Shown one piece after another: positions 9,484 to 17,644 of a stretch of DNA of 64,000 bases (position 1 is its first letter; each line of letters starts with the position of its first letter). The DNA is from Streptomyces corallincola. Lineage in GTDB: Bacteria; Actinomycetota; Actinomycetes; Streptomycetales; Streptomycetaceae. Location of the stretch: NCBI RefSeq assembly GCF_019104725.1, contig NZ_JAHRXF010000027.1:1-64000 (forward strand), read 5' to 3'. The notes below the pieces were generated by a model. The model saw only the letters and a list, made by a program, of their open reading frames with translations, was not told the DNA's origin and ran no database searches. Both the position numbers and the translations under genes were made by a program.

Positions 9484-10419
9484 CTAGTGCGGGATGCCGT
9501 CGATGATCTCGCGGGCCCCCTGCCGCAGCAGGGCCACCGCGACCGACGTGCCGAGCGTCGCCGCGTCCAGTCGGCCCGCCCATTCGTGGGCGTTCAGCCT
9601 GACCTTGCCGTCCGGGGTGAACACGCACGCCCGCAGGGAGAGTTCACCACCGCGGTCCACACGGGCGAAGCCCGCCACCGGGCTGTTGCAGTGCCCCTGG
9701 AGCACGTGCAGGAACATCCGCTCGGCGGTGGTCTCCCGGTGGGTCGCCGGATCACCGAGGCCGCTCACCGCGTCGATCAGCTCCGCGTCGCCCTCACGGC
9801 ACTGGAGGGCGAGGACACCCGCGCCGATGGGCGGCATCATCGCCTCCGTGGACAGCACCTCGCTGATCACGTCCTCCCGCCCGATCCGCTCCAGGCCCGC
9901 GACCGCCAGCAGCAGCGCGTCCGCCTCCCCGGCGGCCAGCTTGGCCAGCCTGCGGTTGGCGTTGCCCCGGAACGGCACGCACTCCAGGTGCGGGTGGGAA
10001 GCGGCCAGTTGGGCGACCCGGCGCACCGACGAGGTGCCGATCCGGGTGCCCGCCGGGAGTTCGTCCAGGGTGCGGCCCGCCGGGTCCACCAGCGCGTCCC
10101 GGATGTCGTCGCGCTTCAGGAACGCGGCGAACACCGTCCCCGCGGGCAGCGGACGGTCGGCGGGCACGTCCTTCACGCAGTGCACGGCCAGATCGGCCTG
10201 ACCGGCCAGCAGCGCCGCGTCCACCTCCTTGGTGAACGCCCCCTTGCCCTCCACCGCCGACAGGTCGCCCATCCACTTGTCACCGGTGGTCCGCACGGGC
10301 ACGACCTCGGTGCGCACACCCGGATGCAGGGCCGTCAACTCGACGCGCACACGCTCCACTTGGGCGAGCGCCATCGGTGAGTCACGGGAGACGATACGGA
10401 CCAGTTCCGGGAGTGACAT
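9484..10419 (-). CDS. hemC: Hydroxymethylbilane synthase (porphobilinogen deaminase), stand-alone copy
   Basis: A 311-aa enzyme that condenses four porphobilinogens into hydroxymethylbilane in tetrapyrrole synthesis. The substrate/catalytic segment is HCVKDVP (the family's HSMKDVP, with the catalytic Asp kept). Arg-rich cofactor contacts are in GTSSVRRVAQ and PFRGNANRRL, and the dipyrromethane-cofactor Cys is in LQGHCNSPVAG. The start at 10419 (MSLPELVRIVSRDSPMALAQ) matches the family; 10431 is an alternative. No other hem gene is adjacent, so this may be a second copy outside the usual hem cluster. It lies 44 bp downstream of the DNA ligase gene and could share its transcript. Confidence 0.92.
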   Translation of the reverse strand: MSLPELVRIVSRDSPMALAQVERVRVELTALHPGVRTEVVPVRTTGDKWMGDLSAVEGKGAFTKEVDAALLAGQADLAVHCVKDVPADRPLPAGTVFAAFLKRDDIRDALVDPAGRTLDELPAGTRIGTSSVRRVAQLAASHPHLECVPFRGNANRRLAKLAAGEADALLLAVAGLERIGREDVISEVLSTEAMMPPIGAGVLALQCREGDAELIDAVSGLGDPATHRETTAERMFLHVLQGHCNSPVAGFARVDRGGELSLRACVFTPDGKVRLNAHEWAGRLDAATLGTSVAVALLRQGAREIIDGIPH

Positions 10420-10463
10420 GGGGGACACCATAGCCCTGCGGGACACCCCCGGGTGACGCACCC

Positions 10464-11459
10464 TCAGCTCCCGTGTCCGAATGCGTCCGGCAGTTCGGCC
10501 GACGACGCCTCGGGCGTGAGGTCGGGCCGCAGCCGCCGCCAGGACGGCTGCCGCAGCAGTCCCGAACGGGTACGCGTGCTGTAGGCGACCTCACCGACCA
10601 GTTCCGCCCGCACCCAGCGGGCGCCCGGTACGCGCGGCACCGGGTCGAAGGGGCACCGGGTGCTGGCGCGGTCCCGCAGCAGCACGGCCAGTTCGGCGCG
10701 TTCCGCCTCGCTCCAGCCGGTGCCGACCCGGCCCGTGTACACCAGCCGTCCGCCCGCGCGCTGCCCCACCAGCAGCGCGCCCGGCAGTCCGGCGAGCCGT
10801 CCCCCGCCGGGCAGCCAGCCGCCCACGACGACGTCCTCGCCGCGCAGATTGCGGATCTTGACCCAGGACCGGGAGCGCACACCGGGCTCGTAGACGGAGT
10901 CCAGCCGCTTGCACACCAGCCCCTCCAGCCCGTGTTCGCGGGTCGCCCGCAGCGCCTCGGCGCCGTGCCCGGTCACCGCGCGCGGGGTGGACCAGTACGG
11001 GCCCACGAGGCGCAGCCCCTCCAGCCGGGCGCGACGCTCCGCGTACGGCAGCCCGGTCAGCGGGGCGTCCAGAAACGGCACGTCGAAGAGGACGAGATGC
11101 ACCGGCACCCGTGCGGCCAGCCGCGCCGCCCGCGCGGGGGAGTGCGCGAGACCCATCCGGCTCTGGAGCGACTGGAAATCGGCCCGGCCCCGCGCGTCCA
11201 GGGCCAGCACCTCACCGTCCAGGACGGCAGGGGTCGCACCCAACGCGTGTGCCAGCGGCCGGAGTTCGGGATACGCGTCGGTGATCACCTCGCCGGAGCG
11301 GGCGCGCAGCACCAGTGTGCCGTCGCCGGGCAGGTACACGATGACCCGCTGGCCGTCCTGCTTCGTCTCGTACGCCCACCGGTCGTCCTGGGCGGCGGGG
11401 GGCAGCGGGCCGGGCGTGGCGAGCATCGGCGGGACCAGGGGGAGGGGTACGGAGCTCAC
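10464..11459 (-). CDS. ATP-dependent DNA ligase (LigC/LigD-ligase type)
   Basis: A 331-aa nucleotidyltransferase-fold ligase that seals nicks with ATP. Motif I is KQDG in WAYETKQDGQRVIVYL (Lys adenylated); motif III region LVLFDVPFLD, motif IV EGLVCKR, and motif V region SWVKIRNLRGEDVVVGG are present. The C-terminal OB domain follows (LVYTGRVGTGWSEAE, RWVRAELVGEVAYSTRTRSG, LLRQPSWRRLR). This is the size of actinobacterial LigC or the detached ligase domain of LigD. No Ku, polymerase or nuclease gene is adjacent. The role is probably non-replicative repair. Confidence 0.92.
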   Translation of the reverse strand: MSSVPLPLVPPMLATPGPLPPAAQDDRWAYETKQDGQRVIVYLPGDGTLVLRARSGEVITDAYPELRPLAHALGATPAVLDGEVLALDARGRADFQSLQSRMGLAHSPARAARLAARVPVHLVLFDVPFLDAPLTGLPYAERRARLEGLRLVGPYWSTPRAVTGHGAEALRATREHGLEGLVCKRLDSVYEPGVRSRSWVKIRNLRGEDVVVGGWLPGGGRLAGLPGALLVGQRAGGRLVYTGRVGTGWSEAERAELAVLLRDRASTRCPFDPVPRVPGARWVRAELVGEVAYSTRTRSGLLRQPSWRRLRPDLTPEASSAELPDAFGHGS

Positions 11460-11587
11460 GGCTCAGGTCTCGACCGCCGTGCGCCGCCGCACGCGCGGTG
11501 GACACCGGGTTCCCCCGAAGGGGGTGGCAGGCGTACCGGGGTGGGTCCCGGGCCGGTGGTGGGCGGGGCACCCGGCGCTCGCTCCGC

Positions 11588-12364
11588 TCAGCCGTCGGCG
11601 GGCGTGGCCTTGAGTCCCGTACAGGCGAGCTGGCCGCCGACCTCCGCGCAGGCGGCCACGCCGTTCGGGGAGGGCACGGAGAGCATGGGGCTGCTGTTCC
11701 CCGTGGCGTCGCCCGCCGGGTAACCGGCCGACAGCACGTCCTGGCCGGAGCGGACCGAGACCACGCGGGCCAGCCGGGAGCGGACCCGGACCTGTGCCCA
11801 GGCGGTGCCGCAGGCGGGGGAGTAGCGCAGCCGGACGTCGTAGGCGAAGTCCGTGACCCGGCTCTCCGTGCGCGCGTCGCGGGCGCACACCGACAGGTCG
11901 GGCAGATCGCCCTGGCAGACGTGCGCGTGGCAGCGGGACGCGGTCGCGGGCAGCGTCCGCGCGGCGGGTGAGGGGGCGTGGTGCCGGTCGGACACGGCTG
12001 CCGTCACCGCCACGACGACGACGGCGGTGGTGAGCAGCGCGAGCGCGGACAGCCGCAACCACCGGGCCCGGTGGGGGTGTTCGGGTCGGGCCGCCGGTCG
12101 CGCGTCGGCGGGCTCCGGGGCCCGGCCGGCCGCCTCCCACAGCTCCAGCACCGGCGCGGGATCGGCACCGGCCAGGCGGCACAGCGCCACCAGCACGTCC
12201 TTCGGAGGGCGCCTGCCGCCGGAGAGGCAGCGGTGCCACGCCGACTTGCTGTACGGCGTGCGCGCGGCCAGCGCGGCGAGGCTCAGCCCGGTGGCGGCCC
12301 GCAACTCGCGCAGCCGCACCGCCAGCCGTTCGTCCGGCGTGCTCGATTCCTGCGGATGCCGCAT
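11588..12364 (-). CDS. XRE-type HTH protein with transmembrane segment and DUF2690-like extracellular domain
   Basis: A 258-aa membrane-anchored regulator-like protein. An N-terminal XRE HTH (RLRELRAATGLSLAALAART, then PYSKSAWHRCLSGGRRPPKD) is followed by a single transmembrane helix at about residues 106-125 (ALALLTTAVVVVAVTAAVSD). A C-terminal secreted part has six Cys (SRCHAHVCQGDLPDLSVCAR, YSPACGTAWAQVRVRSRL), the pattern of DUF2690. Streptomyces has many such one-protein membrane regulators with untested targets. The ATG at 12364 is the family start. Confidence 0.82.
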   Translation of the reverse strand: MRHPQESSTPDERLAVRLRELRAATGLSLAALAARTPYSKSAWHRCLSGGRRPPKDVLVALCRLAGADPAPVLELWEAAGRAPEPADARPAARPEHPHRARWLRLSALALLTTAVVVVAVTAAVSDRHHAPSPAARTLPATASRCHAHVCQGDLPDLSVCARDARTESRVTDFAYDVRLRYSPACGTAWAQVRVRSRLARVVSVRSGQDVLSAGYPAGDATGNSSPMLSVPSPNGVAACAEVGGQLACTGLKATPADG

Positions 12365-12481
12365 CGCGCGTCCCTCGACTCCCGTTCCGCTATGGGCTCT
12401 TTCGCCCCTGTCGTGCCGATTGCTTCCCTCACGACCGGCCCGCCGAACGCCCTCCCCGGCGAGCCGGGGACAGATCGAAGA

Positions 12482-12512
12482 CCCGTTCGGGAACGGGAGG
12501 TTCCCGAACGGG
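12482..12512 (-). terminator. Perfect 13-bp hairpin downstream of the SH3 gene
   Basis: CCCGTTCGGGAAC (12482-12494), loop GGGAG, and GTTCCCGAACGGG (12500-12512) pair without mismatch. It lies about 70 bp beyond the stop of the minus-strand gene at 12584-12979 and upstream of the HTH gene. It is probably the terminator of the former. Confidence 0.65.
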
Positions 12513-12583
12513 CCTTCGTGATCAGGTCGTACGACGAACGCGCGGTGCGACGACGGGGCCGCCGGGGCCTGTCAGCTCTCCCG

Positions 12584-12979
12584 TCAGCACCACGGCACAC
12601 TGCGGGCGGTGCGGATGTAGTGCGCGGCCACATAGGCGTGGCGGTGGTGCCGCAGCCGGTACCAGATGTGGTTGCCGTACACACCGGAGCCGTACGCCTT
12701 GCAGGCGAGGGTGAGCGAGCGGTTCGCCCGGACGTGCCCGACCACCCGGTAGCCGGTGCCCGGACCGGACCGGATGTTCAGCCGGGCCCGGCTGGTGGCG
12801 ACGACGCCGTGGACGGGGAGGGTGTGGTGCGGGGTGCGCACGGTCTGCGTGGTGGCGACGGCGGCGGGCGCCTGGCGCGGGGCCGTGGCGGCGCTCGCCG
12901 GGGCGGCCCCGGCGGCGGGCAGCACCGCGACGACGGCGACCGCGGCGAGCAGACCGCTCCTGAGAGCCTGACGGATCAT
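12584..12979 (-). CDS. Secreted SH3-like domain protein
   Basis: A 131-aa exported protein. A Sec signal peptide covers about residues 1-31 (IRQALRSGLLAAVAVVAVLP, cleavage after ASA). The mature part carries a bacterial SH3 fold (SRARLNIRSGPGTGYRVVGH, then NHIWYRLRHHRHAYVAAHYI). SH3b domains often bind cell-wall peptides. GGAGGTTTCC directly precedes the ATG at 12979, which decides the start over much longer in-frame extensions. A terminator hairpin follows at 12482. Confidence 0.87.
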   Translation of the reverse strand: MIRQALRSGLLAAVAVVAVLPAAGAAPASAATAPRQAPAAVATTQTVRTPHHTLPVHGVVATSRARLNIRSGPGTGYRVVGHVRANRSLTLACKAYGSGVYGNHIWYRLRHHRHAYVAAHYIRTARSVPWC

Positions 12980-13247
12980 GGAAACCTCCGGCTGTCGTTC
13001 TCGTGACCACACCTCGTGATCACGACAGCCAGCGTTGCCGCGGCACGCCGCCCCGATGCCGTTCCCGCGTCCCGTGGGACGCGCGGGACATCCCGTGGGA
13101 CGCCCGCCACCTCGTCCTCCGTACCGCCGACCGCCTGCCGCCTCCGGTCCGCCCGGCGGACCGGTCCGTCCCCAGGCCGACCCGTGGACGGTACGGCACG
13201 GGTACCGTCGAGTAATATCCGCCGGGCTGATCACCTGAGGAGGAACC

Positions 13248-13631
13248 GTGCCCCGGTCCGAACGATCACCCCTGCTGCTCGCCGGTCTGCTGGCCGCTGC
13301 GGGCGTCGCCCACTTCGCCGCTCCACGCCAGTTCGACGGACTCGTCCCGCGCTCCCTGCCCGGCTCGCCCCGCACCTGGACGTACGGCAGCGGGGTCGCG
13401 GAACTCGCCCTCGCCGCCGGTGTCGCGGCCCCGCGGACCCGTGCCGTCGCCGCGAAGGCCGCCGCCGCCTTCTTCGTCGGGGTGTTCCCGGCGAACGTGA
13501 AGATGGCCGTGGACTGGCGCCGCCGCCCCGCCCGTCAACGCACCGTGGCCTTCGCCCGGCTGCCGCTCCAGGTACCGCTGGTGCTGTGGGCGCGTGGTGT
13601 CTCCGCCCGTGCCGGGGAGGTGCGGGCATGA
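13248..13631 (+). CDS. DoxX-like small membrane protein
   Basis: A 127-aa membrane protein with about three or four hydrophobic segments (LLLAGLLAAAGVAHFAAPRQ, then GVAELALAAGVAAP, then AAAFFVGVFPANVKM), as in the DoxX/MauE-like family. Some DoxX proteins support redox enzymes; the role here is inferred from its partner. GAGGAGGAACC precedes the GTG at 13248. Its stop overlaps the ATG of the peroxiredoxin gene (ATGA, 13628-13631), so the pair is an operon. Confidence 0.8.
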   Translation: MPRSERSPLLLAGLLAAAGVAHFAAPRQFDGLVPRSLPGSPRTWTYGSGVAELALAAGVAAPRTRAVAAKAAAAFFVGVFPANVKMAVDWRRRPARQRTVAFARLPLQVPLVLWARGVSARAGEVRA

Positions 13632-14089
13632 GCGCGCGTCTCGAAGTCGGTTCCACCGTCGAGGACTTCGCCCTCCCCGACGAGGCCGGTACCGTACGGC
13701 GGCTGAGCGAACTCCTCGCCGACGGACCGGTCGTCCTCTTCTTCTACCCGGCCGCCCTCACCGCCGGGTGCACCGCCGAAGCCTGTCACTTCCGTGATCT
13801 CGCCGCCGAGTTCGCCGCGGTCGGTGCCCGGCCCGTCGGCATCAGCGGCGACACCGTCGAGCGCCAGCAGGAGTTCTCCGGGCAGCACTCCCTCGGTATG
13901 ACCCTCCTCTCCGACACCGACGGCACCGTCCGCGACCTGTTCGGTGTCAGGCGCGGCTTCTCCATCGCCCCCACCCGGCGGGTCACCTTCGTCATCGCCC
14001 AGGACCGGACCGTCCTGGAGGTGGTCCGCAGCGAGCTGCGCATGAACACCCACGCGGACCGGGCGCTGGCGGCCCTGCGGAAGGACTGA
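13628..14089 (+). CDS. bcp: Peroxiredoxin of the Bcp/PrxQ type
   Basis: A 153-aa thiol peroxidase that reduces hydroperoxides. The peroxidatic Cys sits in PAALTAGCTAEACHFRD, with the resolving Cys five residues later, the CxxxxC arrangement of PrxQ/Bcp enzymes. The N-terminal VEDFALPDEAGTVRRLSELL and the later GVRRGFSIAPTRRVTFVIAQ match the fold. It is coupled to the DoxX-like gene by a 4-nt overlap. A terminator-like hairpin follows at 14106-14154. Confidence 0.92.
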   Translation: MSARLEVGSTVEDFALPDEAGTVRRLSELLADGPVVLFFYPAALTAGCTAEACHFRDLAAEFAAVGARPVGISGDTVERQQEFSGQHSLGMTLLSDTDGTVRDLFGVRRGFSIAPTRRVTFVIAQDRTVLEVVRSELRMNTHADRALAALRKD

Positions 14090-14105
14090 ACCGCCCGGGT
14101 GAGCC

Positions 14106-14154
14106 GGGTGGAGCGGTCGGCGCCGCCCGCCGGGAGGCGCCGCCGCTCCCACCC
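14106..14154. terminator. Bidirectional terminator between bcp and the aldo/keto reductase gene
   Basis: The segment 14106-14124 (GGGTGGAGCGG, then TCGGCGCC) pairs with 14136-14154 (GGCGCCG, then CCGCTCCCACCC) with one bulge and one mismatch. It lies between the convergent stops at 14089 and 14176. Confidence 0.6.
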
Positions 14155-14175
14155 GTGCCACCCCGGCGGCGGGCC

Positions 14176-15039
14176 TCAGCCGCCGATGGCGTCCAGCTCC
14201 CCGACCGCCTCCCCCGGCAGCACCAGCTCCGCTGCCGCCAGGTTCTCCCGGAGGTGGGAGAGGGAGGACGTGCCGGGGATGACGGAGATGTTGGGGGAGC
14301 GCCGGAGCAGCCAGGCGAGGGCGACCTGCTGGGGGGACGCGCCCAGCCGGGCCGCCACGCGGGACAGGATGTCCGACTGGAGGGGGTGGAAGCCGCCGAG
14401 CGGGAAATAGGGGGCGAAGGCGATGTTCAGCGCGGCGGTGCGCACCACCAGCGCGTCGTCCCGCCGGTTCGCCAGGTTGTAGAGGTTCTGGACGATCACG
14501 ACGGGCGCGATGGCGAGAGCCTCCTCCAGCTGTACGGGAGACACCGCACTCAGCCCGAGGTGCCGGATCAGCCCCGCCCGCCGCATCTCCGCCAGCACCC
14601 CGAACTGCTCGGAGAGCGACTCCTCGTTGGGCGTGTCGATGTCCCCGAGTCGTAGATTCACGACATCCAGTGCCTCCACGCCAAGGTTGCGCAGGTTGTC
14701 GTAGACCTGAGCCTTCAGATCCTCGGGATGCCGGGAGAGCATCCAGGAGCCGTCCGCACCCCGCCGCGCCCCCACCTTGGTGACGACGTGGACCCCCTCC
14801 GGGCAGGGACGCAGCACCTCCCGGAGGAGTTGGTTCACGACGACGGGCCCGTAGAAATCCGCGGTGTCGATGTGGGTGACCCCCGCCTCCACCACCGCGC
14901 GCAGCACCCGCACCGCCTCGACCCGGTCACGGGGCGGACCGAAGACGTGCGGCCCGGCGAGCTGCATCGCGCCGTAGCCCATCCGGGTCAGGGACAGTCC
15001 GTGGGCCGGGGTCACCGTGCCGCCGAGCTGTGCGGTCAT
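14176..15039 (-). CDS. Aldo/keto reductase family protein with altered catalytic tetrad
   Basis: A 287-aa NADPH-dependent (alpha/beta)8 barrel. The tetrad residues Asp and Tyr are in THIDTADFYGP and the Lys is in HVVTKVGA. The segment that normally ends in the catalytic His (DLYQLH) reads LDVVNLRLGD, so His appears to be Arg. The C-terminal cofactor region ISVIPGTSSLSHLRENL is kept. Many actinobacterial members share this altered motif, so the protein may still reduce carbonyls with different efficiency, or have another role. It is divergent from the TauD-type gene at 15487. Confidence 0.85.
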   Translation of the reverse strand: MTAQLGGTVTPAHGLSLTRMGYGAMQLAGPHVFGPPRDRVEAVRVLRAVVEAGVTHIDTADFYGPVVVNQLLREVLRPCPEGVHVVTKVGARRGADGSWMLSRHPEDLKAQVYDNLRNLGVEALDVVNLRLGDIDTPNEESLSEQFGVLAEMRRAGLIRHLGLSAVSPVQLEEALAIAPVVIVQNLYNLANRRDDALVVRTAALNIAFAPYFPLGGFHPLQSDILSRVAARLGASPQQVALAWLLRRSPNISVIPGTSSLSHLRENLAAAELVLPGEAVGELDAIGG

Positions 15040-15486
15040 GTGTCGTACCTCTTACCGTGCCGGGAACGCGCCGACCACCGGCGGCCCCGGTGGTCCTTCC
15101 CCACGGTGCGCCCCGCGCGGCCGGTTCGGGAGAGGGCCCGGGTTCCCGGGGGCGGGGGGACCGGTCACGTTCACCGGTCCGGCCGTACCGGTGGGCCCGG
15201 CACGACGTACGGCCCGGCTCGGCCGGATCGGTCGCCTCACCCGTCAGTCCGGGTCGGAGACCCGACCCTGACTGCTGGACCTCTCCGGCAGCCTCACCGC
15301 CCCCGTCACGGAGGTGACGGAGGACATTCCTCGATCCACCGACGAGCAGCGTGACCACGGCCGGGACCGGGGGGAGCGTGAGCACCGACCCTTCGGAGCC
15401 CGGCGGGGTTGGCGTGCCGTACCCGCCCGGTGACACGATCGGCGGGAGCCCCCTTTTTCGGCGACCGGACGAGCAACGGAGCGCGC
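15040..15486. promoter_or_regulatory. Divergent intergenic region with a 13-bp inverted repeat
   Basis: A 447-bp gap without a gene I can support. CAGTCCGGGTCGG (15245-15257) and CCGACCCTGACTG (15262-15274) pair with one mismatch around AGAC. Because the flanking genes are divergent, this is not an ordinary terminator and may be an operator or leader structure. Short open frames here have no family resemblance and no ribosome site. CGGAG at about 15478 serves the 15487 start. Confidence 0.4.
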
Positions 15487-16461
15487 ATGACCACCCAGCG
15501 GGACCACGCGGAGCGGACCGACCAGGCCGAGGGCGTGGAGGTGAGACCGGCCGCCGGGCACATCGGCGCCGAGATCACCGGCGTGGACCTCGCCGCACCG
15601 CTCGACGACGCGGTGGTCGCCCTGATCCGGCGGGCGGTGCTGCACTGGAAGGTGGTCTTCTTCCGTGATCAGGACCTCGACCACCCCGCGCACGTCGCCT
15701 TCGCCCGCCGCTTCGGCGAACCCGTCGTCCTCGGCCGACGCGGCAGCGTCTCCCCGGCCGACTTCCCCGAGGTGGAGACCACCGCCGACCGGCTGGAGCT
15801 CGGCGGACGCTTCGGCATGGACCGCGACGAGTGGCTGAGCCGCCGTCGGCACACCCTGCTGCGCGGCTGGCACTGCGACCACGGCGCCCGGATCGATCCG
15901 CCCGCCGCGACGATCCTGCGCGCCGAGACGGTCCCGCCGTACGGCGGCGACACCACCTGGGCCAACCTCGCCGCCGCCTACGCCGGGCTCTCCGCGCCCG
16001 TACGGGCCTTCGCCGACGGGCTGCGCGCCGAGCACCGGCTCGGCGTCGGCTACCAGCCCCGTCCCGGCGACGACGCCTACCTGCGCCGCCTCCTGGACCA
16101 CCAGACCGCCTCCGTGCACCCGCTGGTCCGGGTCCACCCGGAGACCGGCGAGCGGGTGCTGTTCGTCAACGGCTACTACGTCGAGCAGATCGAGGGCGTC
16201 TCCCGGCCGGAGAGCGCCGCCCTGCTGGAGATGCTGCTGGAGCAGGCGGTACGGCCCGAGTACACGGTCCGTTTCCGCTGGGAGCCGGGGAGCGTGGCGT
16301 TCTGGGACAACCGGGCCACCATCCACCTCGCCCCCAGCGACAACGCCCACCTGGACCACCCGCGCATCATGCACCGCGTGATGCTGCGGGGGGACGTGCC
16401 GGTCGGCGTGGACGGCAGGCCGTCCGAGCCGGTGGTGGGGACGGAGCCCGGCCGCTGGTGA
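15487..16461 (+). CDS. TauD/TfdA-family Fe(II)/2-oxoglutarate dioxygenase
   Basis: A 324-aa non-haem iron oxygenase. Facial triad: HCD in LRGWHCDHGARIDPP (HxD) and the distal His in HPRIMHRVMLRG. The 2-oxoglutarate Arg region is RIMHRV. N-terminal landmarks such as VEVRPAAGHIGAEITGVDLA and FFRDQDLDHPAHVAFARRFG match TauD. The substrate is not evident; relatives act on taurine, alkyl sulfates or herbicides. The ATG at 15487 has GGAG 6 nt upstream. Confidence 0.88.
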   Translation: MTTQRDHAERTDQAEGVEVRPAAGHIGAEITGVDLAAPLDDAVVALIRRAVLHWKVVFFRDQDLDHPAHVAFARRFGEPVVLGRRGSVSPADFPEVETTADRLELGGRFGMDRDEWLSRRRHTLLRGWHCDHGARIDPPAATILRAETVPPYGGDTTWANLAAAYAGLSAPVRAFADGLRAEHRLGVGYQPRPGDDAYLRRLLDHQTASVHPLVRVHPETGERVLFVNGYYVEQIEGVSRPESAALLEMLLEQAVRPEYTVRFRWEPGSVAFWDNRATIHLAPSDNAHLDHPRIMHRVMLRGDVPVGVDGRPSEPVVGTEPGRW

Positions 16462-16490
16462 ACCGGCGGCCGGGGCACCGGTACGCCACC

Positions 16491-16541
16491 GGGTGAGCCG
16501 GGCCCGACGGGTTACCGCTCACTCCGCTGACGGCTCACCCC
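16491..16541. terminator. Candidate bidirectional terminator
   Basis: GGGTGAGCC (16491-16499) and GGCTCACCC (16532-16540) are perfect complements with a 32-nt GC-rich loop. They lie between convergent genes ending at 16461 and 16551. Confidence 0.45.
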
Positions 16542-16550
16542 GGTCGCGGC

Positions 16551-17579
16551 TCAGCCCGCCGGGTGCCATCCCAGCGCGGGACCCAGCTTCGTCGCCATGT
16601 CCGTCAGGATCTGCGCGTAGTCCTCGGGCCGGAAGCTGAACGGCAGCGCGAACACCACCTCGTCCACCTCCTGGAAACCGGGGTGGGCGTGCAGCCGCTC
16701 CGCCAGTTCAGCGGAGGTGCCGACGAGGTCGGGGGCGAACAGCAGACCCGCCGGGCCCTGCGGGGTGCTGGTACGGGGGAGCCGCTTCGCCGCGTACTCC
16801 TCGTACGTGGCGCGCTGGGCGGCGCTCGCGGAGTCCGTCGGGATCACCACCAGGCCCTGCGAGACCCGCGCCTTCTCCCCGTCGGGGTGGTGGGCGCGGA
16901 ACGCGCGGATCTGCTCGCCCTGGATCGTGCCGAAGTCCCACGGGCCGTCGCCCGGTTCGGGCTTGACCACGTTGCTGGTCAGGAACCGCAGGCCCTGTTC
17001 GCCCGCCCAGCGTGCCGAGCGCAGGCTGCCGCCGCCGTACCAGATGCGCTGCCCGAGGCCCGGGGAGTGCGGCTGCACGATGTCGGAGAAGACCTCGATG
17101 CCCTCGGTTCCGCTGAAGTCGGAGGCCCGTTCGCCGCGCACCAGGTCCAGCAGGCGCCGCACCCTGCCGTACCCGAAGTCCTCGGCGGCTGCGGTGTCCG
17201 GGTACAGGGCGTCCTTGACCCGGTCGAAGTGCAGGGGCGGGCCGATGCTGACACCGGGGTTGAGGCGCCCGCCGGACAGGATGTCCACGGTCGCCAGATC
17301 CTCCGCCAGCCGCAGCGGATTCTCCCAGCCGAGCGGGATCACCGCCGTGCCCAGCTCGATCCGCCGCGTCCGCTGCGTCGCCGCAGCCAGCACCGCGACC
17401 GGTGAGGAGATGCCGTGCTGAAGATGCCGGTGCCGCACCCACGCGCTGTCCAGACCGAGCCGCTCACCCAGCTCGATGATCTCCAGCGTCGCCTCGTGGC
17501 CCGGCCCAGGATCGGCGGGGTCGAACAGCCCAATGGTGAGGAAACCCAGCTTGCGCAGCGGTCGGGACGTGGACGGCAC
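16551..17579 (-). CDS. LLM-class flavin-dependent oxidoreductase
   Basis: A 342-aa luciferase-like monooxygenase (F420 or FMN type). Features: LGFLTIGLFDPADPGPGHEA, RHRHLQHGISSPVAVLAAAT, LGTAVIPLGWENPLRLAEDL, DILSGGRLNPGVSIGPPLHF and WYGGGSLRSARWAGEQGL, the usual TIM-barrel landmarks. The start is GTG 17579 because GGAGGAACC lies directly upstream; an in-frame ATG at 17636 would add 19 residues without a ribosome site. The substrate is unknown. Confidence 0.88.
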   Translation of the reverse strand: MPSTSRPLRKLGFLTIGLFDPADPGPGHEATLEIIELGERLGLDSAWVRHRHLQHGISSPVAVLAAATQRTRRIELGTAVIPLGWENPLRLAEDLATVDILSGGRLNPGVSIGPPLHFDRVKDALYPDTAAAEDFGYGRVRRLLDLVRGERASDFSGTEGIEVFSDIVQPHSPGLGQRIWYGGGSLRSARWAGEQGLRFLTSNVVKPEPGDGPWDFGTIQGEQIRAFRAHHPDGEKARVSQGLVVIPTDSASAAQRATYEEYAAKRLPRTSTPQGPAGLLFAPDLVGTSAELAERLHAHPGFQEVDEVVFALPFSFRPEDYAQILTDMATKLGPALGWHPAG

Positions 17580-17644
17580 GGTTCCTCCGGCAATCGTGGT
17601 CGGCTCTGCCCCGATTCTCGCAGCCGAGTGTGACAACCGTGTGA

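Noticed and set aside
15040..15486. Small STAS-like gene reading 'LLDLSGSLTAPVTEVTEDIP' on the plus strand
   Set aside because: No start codon with a ribosome site and no continuing domain; resemblance is by chance.
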